18,429 nt of DNA, taken from CAXSEA01 sp964235675 (lineage in GTDB: Bacteria > Armatimonadota > Armatimonadia > Armatimonadales > Capsulimonadaceae). The DNA lies in contig CAXSEA010000053.1 in assembly GCA_964235675.1 (NCBI GenBank), forward strand, positions 1-18,429, read 5' to 3'. The notes below the pieces were generated by a model. It was not told the origin of the DNA. It saw only the letters and a list, made by a program, of their open reading frames with translations, and did no database searches. Both the position numbers and the translations under genes were made by a program. Positions 6,642 through 12,536 of the stretch are shown piece after piece (within the stretch, counting starts at the first letter, position 1; each line of letters begins with the position of its first letter).

Positions 6642-6654
6642 GTCAGTGACTGAC
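6642..6654. promoter_or_regulatory. 13-bp palindrome, candidate TetR operator
   Basis: GTCAGT-G-ACTGAC is a perfect odd-length palindrome lying 42 nt upstream of the TetR start at 6697, in the divergent gap with the dehydrogenase. Size and position suit a TetR-family half-turn site. A chance palindrome of this length is possible, so this is a candidate only. Confidence 0.4.
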
Positions 6655-6696
6655 TTTACCCAGAGGTGTAGAAGTTTGTAACAGGTGTTTTGATAG

Positions 6697-7275
6697 ATGC
6701 CACGCAACAAGGATCAAGTGCGCCGCCGCCTTCAACAGGCGGCTTTAGAGTTGTACCGCGCGCGCGGCTACGATCAGACGACCACCGCCGAGATCGCCGC
6801 GCTGGCGGGAGTGACGGAGCGGACTTTTTTTCGTCATTTTCCGGATAAGCGAGAGGTTTTGTTCGACGGTGAAGCCACGCTGAAGGCTTTCCTGACCAGT
6901 GCCGTGGCCGACGCCCCACCGGAGATGAGCGCCTGGGACGCCTTGTTCCAGGCGTTCCAGGCGGTAGAGCCGCTGCTAGTTAAGAACCGCGCGTTGTCCG
7001 AGCCCTTGCAGCAAGTGATCGCCGGCAGTCCCGCGCTGCAGGAGCGCCAGCTGGCTAAAATCGGGGCGCTGACTGCCGCCCTGGCTACGGCGCTGCACCG
7101 GCGAGGCGTCGAAGATCGCCTGGCGACGCTGACGGCTCAAACGGGAATGGCCGCTTTCACCTACGCGGCGGCCTCATGGCTGGAAGACGCTTCCAGAGAT
7201 TTGGGGGAGCATATCGCCGAGGCCTTCCGCGAGGTGCGCGCGCTTTCAACGAACGGCTCAGAATCCGCCCGCTGA
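6697..7275 (+). CDS. TetR/AcrR-family transcriptional regulator
   Basis: A 192-residue repressor-type protein. The HTH is clear at about 29-56: TTAEIAALAGVTERTFFRHF followed by PDKREVLF. The C-terminal domain is all-helical, ending in SWLEDASRDLGEHIAEAFRE, and is not assigned to a known ligand class. AGGTG about 8 nt before the ATG is a usable ribosome binding site. It is divergent from the zinc-independent dehydrogenase (5390-6388), the most likely target, with a GTCAGTGACTGAC palindrome between them. It converges on the P-loop kinase gene. No intrinsic terminator was seen after it; a T7 run at 7301-7307 lacks a stem. Confidence 0.92.
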   Translation: MPRNKDQVRRRLQQAALELYRARGYDQTTTAEIAALAGVTERTFFRHFPDKREVLFDGEATLKAFLTSAVADAPPEMSAWDALFQAFQAVEPLLVKNRALSEPLQQVIAGSPALQERQLAKIGALTAALATALHRRGVEDRLATLTAQTGMAAFTYAAASWLEDASRDLGEHIAEAFREVRALSTNGSESAR

Positions 7276-7397
7276 ACGCAGATAACTTTTGAAGACTCAG
7301 TTTTTTTAGAGCTTTCGCCAGCAATGAGAGGAGGCATAAAAAAGGTTCGGATAAGCTGTTTACGAGCGGCTTTCAGTTAACTGTCTTGACTCCGCGA

Positions 7398-7961
7398 CTA
7401 AGTATTGTTGGCCGAAACCGCATGCCCGAGGGCTGAGACGTGCGCGATGATTCGCTCGGCGGCGTCTTGCGGCGTAAGGCACGCGACATCGAGCACGAGC
7501 AACTCCGGCACTTCAGGCTGCTGTAGTTGATCGATGCTGAAGAATTCTTCCAGCACAGCCGGATCCGTCAGCTTCCTTCCGATCCGCTCTTTGCTCTGGA
7601 GCCGTCGAACATGCTCGTCCTGGTCGGCTTCAAGCACCACGGGAATCAGTACCGCGCCGCGTGCAAGGGCTAAATCCACTACATGCTTCCAAGCCTCTTG
7701 CTCGCGCGGCGCATTGGCCGCGAGCGCGTTCGTCATCACTAGAATCTCATTAGGCGGCAGCTTTGCCAGCGTCTCATAGGCAGCCGCGCGCACCTTCTCG
7801 TACAGAGGCCAACGCTCCGGTGAGTGGAGTCCCGCGCAGACAATGGCAACGTCGTGCAGCAGATGGTTATGGATAAACCGCGCCCCGATCCGATCCACCA
7901 GTGCCCTGCCGATCGTCTGCTTGCCGACTCCCGGCCAGCCGTTGAGATGGATGATTATCAT
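7398..7961 (-). CDS. P-loop NTPase, small-molecule kinase-like (AAA/adenylate-kinase-type fold)
   Basis: A 187-residue protein that begins MIIIHLNGWPGVGKQTIG. The phosphate-binding loop (8-16) has the GxPGxGKxT form seen in adenylate-, shikimate- and gluconate-kinase-like proteins. Later elements are ILVMTNALAAN (a hydrophobic strand, Walker-B-like position without an obvious Asp), DEHVRRLQSKERIGRKLTDP (an Arg-rich segment resembling a LID region) and LLVLDVACLTPQDAAERI at the end. The substrate is unknown; related genes are usually annotated as AAA-family ATPases. A TATAAT box on the minus strand (7978-7973) lies only 11 nt before the ATG, so the transcript would have almost no leader, and no Shine-Dalgarno is seen. 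Confidence 0.85.
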   Translation of the reverse strand: MIIIHLNGWPGVGKQTIGRALVDRIGARFIHNHLLHDVAIVCAGLHSPERWPLYEKVRAAAYETLAKLPPNEILVMTNALAANAPREQEAWKHVVDLALARGAVLIPVVLEADQDEHVRRLQSKERIGRKLTDPAVLEEFFSIDQLQQPEVPELLVLDVACLTPQDAAERIIAHVSALGHAVSANNT

Positions 7962-7972
7962 GTTTTTAACGG

Positions 7973-7978
7973 ATTATA
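7973..7978 (-). promoter_or_regulatory. Perfect -10 box (TATAAT) of the P-loop kinase gene
   Basis: TATAAT on the minus strand, 11 nt upstream of the ATG at 7961. Transcription starting about 7 nt downstream would give a leader of around five nt. No convincing -35 box occurs at 16-18 nt, so either activator dependence or a chance match is possible. Confidence 0.35.
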
Positions 7979-8116
7979 CAAGGGGCGGCAGTCTTTGGCG
8001 GCGCGACAAGCGTTTTCATCGCTCACATTGCTGCCTCTGCACGCAAAGCGGTATCGGCAGCGGCAGAAGCTTGCAGGTTCGGAAATTCGCGGCTTATCTG
8101 TCCAACTCCAACGTGC

Positions 8117-8782
8117 TCAACCGATGCCTTTCAGGATAAGATCGATTCCGGCGAGAAAGTCCAGGCGGTCGTCGTGGGCGCGCACGTGCGCGGCGAGACT
8201 GCGCGTGAACGGGTACTCATCCGGATCGAGCTGAGACCATAGGTTCGCCACCGCTTCCAGAAAATCGTCCCGACTCAAACCTCGCGCCCTGGCGAGCTGC
8301 CCGTTGGCCGCGTTCCGCCCGCCGACGCCGAGGATATAGCTCAGCAGCGCGGACGTCACAGCCCACTGCTTTTCATCCGGCACGCCCAGGGCGCAAACTT
8401 GTTGGCCCAGGGGCTCGAGAATGCGCACCATCGGCAGCTGCCCCGCCGGGCTTGCCAGCACCGAGCCGACCCACGGATGCGTGTCGATGGCGTCGAACAG
8501 GCCCAGCGCGAGAGCGCGGACGGTGCTTCCCGGCTCTTTGCCGCCGACGCACGTCTGCATAGCGCGAGCTACAATGGCGTCGCAGGCGGCGGTCAGCAGA
8601 TCGCTTTTGTCGGCGACGTGCCAGTAGATCGCGCCGGGACCGGTGGCAAGCCGCTCGGACAAAGCGCGAAACGTTAGGCCGCTTTCCCCGCTGCTGTCCA
8701 AAAGCTTGATCGACGCTTCGATGATGCGCTCCCGCGACAGGGAATCCTCCCGGCGTCCACTGCCGCGCGTTTTTTTGTCCAT
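8117..8782 (-). CDS. TetR/AcrR-family regulator of the monooxygenase operon
   Basis: A 221-residue TetR protein. The HTH region reads SRERIIEASIKLLDSSG, LTFRALSERLATGPGAIYWH and VADKSDLLTAACDAI (about 16-70), close to TetR-type repressors with the IYWHVxxKxxLL signature. The C-terminal helical domain includes HPWVGSVLAS and LLSYILGVGGRNAANG. The ATG at 8782 is preceded by GGAG at very short distance; the extension to 8908 would run through the operators and is rejected. The gene is divergent from two flavin monooxygenases. Two near-identical palindromes lie between the starts (8801-8815, 8822-8836), so it very probably represses that operon and itself, with an aromatic compound or antibiotic-like inducer as a reasonable guess. 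Confidence 0.93.
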   Translation of the reverse strand: MDKKTRGSGRREDSLSRERIIEASIKLLDSSGESGLTFRALSERLATGPGAIYWHVADKSDLLTAACDAIVARAMQTCVGGKEPGSTVRALALGLFDAIDTHPWVGSVLASPAGQLPMVRILEPLGQQVCALGVPDEKQWAVTSALLSYILGVGGRNAANGQLARARGLSRDDFLEAVANLWSQLDPDEYPFTRSLAAHVRAHDDRLDFLAGIDLILKGIG

Positions 8783-8790
8783 ACTCCATC

Positions 8791-8819
8791 TTGACACAAA
8801 TGGAACAATATTCCATAAT
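8791..8819 (+). promoter_or_regulatory. Promoter of the flavin monooxygenase operon
   Basis: A perfect -35 TTGACA (8791-8796), a 17-nt spacer and -10 CATAAT (8814-8819, 5 of 6). The spacer holds operator 1 and the start region holds operator 2, so bound repressor would block RNA polymerase. Predicted transcription start is near 8826. Confidence 0.75.
8801..8815. promoter_or_regulatory. Operator 1, TGGAACAATATTCCA
   Basis: Arms TGGAA/TTCCA around a 5-nt centre, inside the promoter spacer. It matches operator 2 in 13 of 15 positions. Confidence 0.65.
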
Positions 8820-8821
8820 AA

Positions 8822-8836
8822 TGGAACAGCATTCCA
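8822..8836. promoter_or_regulatory. Operator 2, TGGAACAGCATTCCA
   Basis: Same arms and spacing as operator 1, exactly 21 bp (two helical turns) downstream and over the predicted transcription start. Duplication on one DNA face suggests cooperative TetR binding. Confidence 0.65.
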
Positions 8837-8887
8837 GTAATGCCGCCGGAAGATCCGCCGCCGGTCTTGAACTACGAAAGAATCGAT

Positions 8888-10417
8888 ATGAGCGCTCCTG
8901 TCACGCACGACGTCATTATTTCCGGCGCAGGTCCCGTGGGCCTGCTCCTCGCTTGTGAGCTGGCCTTAGCCAAATGCTCGGTCCTCATACTGGAAAGGGA
9001 GGCGGATCCGGACTCCCCGTTTAAGCGGCTTCCCTTCGGGATACGCGGGCTTTCCGCGCCGACAATCGAGGCGCTTGACCGGCGTGGGCTGCTGGAGCAG
9101 CTCGAAGTCCACCAACGCCTGAAGAACCCCCACAAGACTTCCACGCCCGCAGGGCCGCGCCGCCAGAGCGGGCATTTCGCCGGCATTGCGTTTCTGGACG
9201 GCAACATCGACTCATCGCAGTGGAAGTACCGCCTGCCCAGCTCGCCGGCGACCAATTTGATTTCCGAGATGGCGGAGATGGAAACCGTGCTGGCTCGGCG
9301 CGCGCAAGCTCTGGGAGTGGAGATCAGGCGCGGGATTGCCATAGCCGATTACCAGCAGAACGCGGAGGAAGTGAGCATTCAAGCGGGCGGGCAATCGTTT
9401 CTGGGCAAATGGCTCGTGGGCTGCGACGGCAGCCGCAGCGCTGTCCGCAAAGCAGGGGGCTTCGAGTTCGCCGGGACTGAGCCGGAATTTACCGGCTACT
9501 CAGCGCAGCTTGAGATTGCCGATCCGGACAAGCTCTGTCCAGGCCGCACCCTGACTTCCACGGGCATGTACCTTCGGTCGCAGCCAGGCTACCTGGTGAT
9601 GGTGGAGTTCGACGGCGGAGCAGGCCATCGCGCGGGGCCAGTCACGCGGGAGCGCGTTCAGGACGTGCTGCGCCGCGTCTCGAATGTCGCCGACGTGGCG
9701 ATCAATTCCTTGCAGGCGGCCACCACCTGGACTGACCGGGCGCGTCAGGCTCCGGCCTACCGCAGCGGGCGGGTCCTTTTAGCGGGCGACGCCGCGCACA
9801 TTCATTCGCCGCTGGGAGGCCAGGGGCTGAACCTGGGGCTGGGCGATGCCATGAATCTCGGCTGGAAGCTCGCCGCCACTGTCCAGGGGAGAGCGCCGGA
9901 AGGCTTGCTGGACAGCTATCAAGCGGAGCGTCACCCGCTCGGGGAGCGGGTACTGGACTGGTCGCGCGCCCAGGTTGCCATTATGAAGCCGGACCCGGCC
10001 TACCGCGCGCTGAACGCGATCGTCGGCGACCTGATGAATACGCGCGATGGCGCAACCTATTTCGCGGGAAGGGTGTGGGGCGTCTCGACGCACACTGATC
10101 TCGGCGGCGGCGACCACCCTCTCGCCGGCTACAGCGTGCCCAACTTCGAGCTCGCGGGCGGCGCGACTATCGGCGAGCTTATGCATGACGGCAAAGCGAT
10201 GCTGCTGGATTTTACTCAGAGCGCCTCACTGGAAAACTTGGCGAGCGAGTACGGCGGCCGTATGAAATATGTTTCGGGACGCGCGAAGGAGCAGTTCGGC
10301 TTAAGCGCCTTGCTGATACGTCCTGACGGAATAATCGCCTGGGCGTCCGACGCCGCTCCAGATATCAGCGATGTGCAAAAAGCCGCCGCGCGCTGGCTGG
10401 TGAAGGAGGCCCTGTGA
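8888..10417 (+). CDS. FAD-dependent aromatic monooxygenase (class A, PHBH fold)
   Basis: A 509-residue NAD(P)H-dependent flavoprotein hydroxylase. The FAD ADP-binding motif is GAGPVG (13-18), the DG motif is CDGSRSAVRK (179-188), and the GD motif is LAGDAAHIHSP (298-308) followed by GGQGLNLGLGDAMNLGWKLA. The length, and a C-terminal thioredoxin-like tail with LLIRPDGIIAWAS, match the PHBH-like hydroxylases with a third domain (MhpA, PgaE, rifampicin monooxygenase type). The substrate is unknown. The ATG at 8888 has GAAAGA upstream and leads directly into the Rossmann strand; the ATG at 8840 adds a Pro-rich stretch with no ribosome site. It is the first gene of an operon under the divergent TetR and overlaps the next gene by four nt. 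Confidence 0.93.
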   Translation: MSAPVTHDVIISGAGPVGLLLACELALAKCSVLILEREADPDSPFKRLPFGIRGLSAPTIEALDRRGLLEQLEVHQRLKNPHKTSTPAGPRRQSGHFAGIAFLDGNIDSSQWKYRLPSSPATNLISEMAEMETVLARRAQALGVEIRRGIAIADYQQNAEEVSIQAGGQSFLGKWLVGCDGSRSAVRKAGGFEFAGTEPEFTGYSAQLEIADPDKLCPGRTLTSTGMYLRSQPGYLVMVEFDGGAGHRAGPVTRERVQDVLRRVSNVADVAINSLQAATTWTDRARQAPAYRSGRVLLAGDAAHIHSPLGGQGLNLGLGDAMNLGWKLAATVQGRAPEGLLDSYQAERHPLGERVLDWSRAQVAIMKPDPAYRALNAIVGDLMNTRDGATYFAGRVWGVSTHTDLGGGDHPLAGYSVPNFELAGGATIGELMHDGKAMLLDFTQSASLENLASEYGGRMKYVSGRAKEQFGLSALLIRPDGIIAWASDAAPDISDVQKAAARWLVKEAL

Positions 10418-11547
10418 ATACTCCCGTCACGATTATCGGCGCCGGTCTCGGGGGGCTGGTACTCGCCCGAGTCCTGCACGTTCACGGCATCGCCGCGACG
10501 GTGTATGAAGCGGAAGTCTCGGCGACGGCGCGAGCGCAGGGGGGCATGCTTGATATCCACGAAAATAACGGACAGCCCGCGCTTAAGGCAGCGGGAATAT
10601 TCGAAAGATTCTTGGAGATTATCCACCCTGGCGGCCAGGCAACGCGGGTGCTCGACAAGGGCGGCACTGTCCTGCTGGATGCCCCGGACGAGGGCGCAGG
10701 CGGTCGGCCCGAGGTGCCCCGAGGCGAGCTTCGCCGGATTCTGCTGGACTCGCTTCCCGCAGGCACGGTGCGCTGGGAACATAAAATCGCGGCGGCGAAT
10801 TCACTCGGCGGCGGGCGGCACGAGCTGATCTTTGCCGACGGCGCAGCGGTAACGACCGACCTTCTCGTCGGCGCGGACGGCGCTTGGTCGAGAGTTCGCC
10901 CGCTTGTTTCCGAGGCGAAACCGGCGTATGTAGGCACGTCGTTTATCGAGACTTATCTTTTTGACAGCGATACTCGTCACCAGACGAGCGCGGATGCAGT
11001 CGGCGGCGGGGCGCTGTTTGCGGTAGCGCCGGGGAAAGGCATTCTCGCGCACCGTGAGCCTAACGGCGTGCTGCACACGTATGTGGAGATGAACAAACCG
11101 AAGGAGTGGATCGACGGTATCGACTTCTCCGACAAGGCGGCGGCCCTAGCCTGCGTCGCCGGGGAATTCGCCGGATGGGCACCGGCCTTGACGGCGCTTA
11201 TCACGGACTCTGACACTGCCCCCGTGCCTCGCCCAATTCATGCTCTTCCGATTCAGCACAGATGGAACCGTATTCCCGGAGTGACGCTGCTCGGCGATGC
11301 GGCGCACCTGATGATTCCGTCCGGCGAAGGAGCCAACCTCGCCATGTACGACGGCTCTGAGCTCGGGCTTGCCATCGCCGCCCACCCCGGAGACGTGGAA
11401 GGCGCGCTCACCACGTATGAGCAGGAGCTTTTTCCCCGAAGTGCGTCCGAGGCTGCGGAATCGGAAAGAATCCTCGATGTGTGTCTCGGCGACGCCGCGC
11501 CCCGGAGCCTGGTGAATTTCTTCACCGACCACCAGCCGGATAAGTGA
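10414..11547 (+). CDS. TetX-like FAD-dependent monooxygenase
   Basis: A 377-residue class A flavin monooxygenase starting with GTG inside the GTGA overlap with the previous stop; AAGGAGG (10403-10409) precedes it, so translation is coupled. Motifs are GAGLGG (9-14), the DG motif LVGADGAWSRVR (151-162) and the GD motif LLGDAAHLMIPSGEGANLA (292-310). The segment AQGGMLDIHENNGQPALKAAG parallels the TetX GGTLDLHKGSGQEAMKKAG region, and VPRGELRRILLDSLP parallels its NRNDLRAILLNSL. That places it nearer to TetX-like enzymes than to the first monooxygenase. TetX enzymes hydroxylate tetracyclines, but substrate residues were not verified, so resistance activity is only a hypothesis. No terminator was found after the gene. 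Confidence 0.92.
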   Translation: MNTPVTIIGAGLGGLVLARVLHVHGIAATVYEAEVSATARAQGGMLDIHENNGQPALKAAGIFERFLEIIHPGGQATRVLDKGGTVLLDAPDEGAGGRPEVPRGELRRILLDSLPAGTVRWEHKIAAANSLGGGRHELIFADGAAVTTDLLVGADGAWSRVRPLVSEAKPAYVGTSFIETYLFDSDTRHQTSADAVGGGALFAVAPGKGILAHREPNGVLHTYVEMNKPKEWIDGIDFSDKAAALACVAGEFAGWAPALTALITDSDTAPVPRPIHALPIQHRWNRIPGVTLLGDAAHLMIPSGEGANLAMYDGSELGLAIAAHPGDVEGALTTYEQELFPRSASEAAESERILDVCLGDAAPRSLVNFFTDHQPDK

Positions 11548-12023
11548 TTGTCTTGCGCGCCGGACGATTTCGCTTTTACTTTGAGTAGCGCGAGTTCCGG
11601 TAGATCAGCTTATCGATTGTGCGGAAAGCGCCAGCATGCCACTGCGGTCTTCACTCGCGGGCCGGCGGCGAATGGCAAAATCACGGCATGGGCGTTATTA
11701 TTGCACCTCTTCCCCGAAGCGAACAGTATCGCCGCCTGCAATGTCGAAGCTGTGGTTGGTCTCGAAAGAATAGGATCAAAAGCTCTACGGCGCAATGCTG
11801 CTTGGAAATAGGAGCGGACCGTCGGCTTGCCGTCGGCTACCGATTGCAGCTCTCCTCTCAGGCAGATTTGGCGTGACCGTCCGGAAAACGAAGAGTTGTC
11901 GGACAGCAAAGTCCGGTGAGCGAGAGGGTTGGGGAGATACGAAAGATGATTTGCCTACTCTCTGGCGGCTAACCAAGCATCGCGCTCCAATAACAGACAC
12001 TTGAAGCAAGCAGGCGTAAAAAA
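11548..12023. other. Gene-free stretch between the monooxygenase operon and tRNA-His
   Basis: Only short overlapping open frames without ribosome sites or recognisable domains occur here. The one visible signal is GTCCGGTGAGCGAGAGGGTT (11911-11930). It resembles the sequence that follows repeat copy D (6471-6491, GTCCGGTTGAGCGAGAAGGTT) and may be a fragment of the same family. No terminator with a convincing T-run was seen after the monooxygenase. Confidence 0.5.
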
Positions 12024-12101
12024 TGGGGCGGATGATGGGACTTGAACCCACGACCTCCAGGGCCACAACCTGGCGCTCTAACCGACTGAGCTACAACCGC
12101 C
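12024..12101 (-). tRNA. tRNA-His (anticodon GTG)
   Basis: The minus strand folds as a complete cloverleaf of 78 nt including the 3' CCA. It has the histidine-specific extra G at -1 paired with C73, D stem GCTC/GAGC, anticodon stem CCAGG/CCTGG with loop TTGTGGC (anticodon GTG), and T arm GTGGG-TTCAAGT-CCCAT. The acceptor stem has one mismatch, U5-U68; all other pairs are Watson-Crick. CCA is encoded and is followed at once by six T residues. An upstream promoter is listed separately. Confidence 0.96.
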
Positions 12102-12536
12102 ATATCCGATTTTGCCTCGCGCCGGGGACGAGCATTTGGCGCGGGAGCGGTCAATTATACCTCCGATGGCGGTGTAGGTGTCAATCCTTAACGGCAAGCG
12201 ATACAGCCGCGGCGCGCAATCGACGGCTTTATCGGTTCGAGCAATCCCCTAATTGCACAAACAGCCTTGTCAATTGCATTATTTCAGGCCTTTCCTCTTC
12301 ACAAACGGCCAGTGTTTTGATATGCTGTAAGCAAGGCGATTGATCGGCGCGTCTTCGGCTTTGGCTGATTGCTTATCCGGTTAAGCCCGATTTCGGTTCC
12401 GCTGCGTTGCAGCGAGCGCGGCGCTGCGCTATTTATATCAGGTGATTGCGCCGCCGTCAGATGCCCATGACGACTTTCCCGGCGCAGCATCGAGCCCGCG
12501 GGACACAAGTATGCCAACCAGCCGGCCAGCCGGCGA
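12102..12536. other. Gene-free leader region upstream of the ABC transporter operon
   Basis: Apart from the tRNA promoter, no coding frame here is supported. It holds a small hairpin CGCTGC-GTT-GCAGCG near 12401-12415 and an AT-rich TATTTATAT (about 12429-12437), which could be part of the operon promoter. No clear -35/-10 pair and no sugar-regulator operator were recognised. An mRNA leader of about 100 nt or more is likely. Confidence 0.4.
12154..12184 (-). promoter_or_regulatory. Putative tRNA-His promoter
   Basis: On the minus strand there are TTGACA (12184-12179) and TATAAT (12159-12154), both perfect, with a rather long 19-nt spacer. They would give a 5' leader of roughly 45 nt before the mature tRNA. 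Confidence 0.55.

Noticed and set aside
7301..7307. T7 run after the second TetR gene as a terminator
   Set aside because: No stable stem lies immediately upstream.
8840..8887. Upstream ATG for the first monooxygenase
   Set aside because: It would add a Pro-rich stretch with no ribosome site; the ATG at 8888 has GAAAGA and starts the FAD fold directly.
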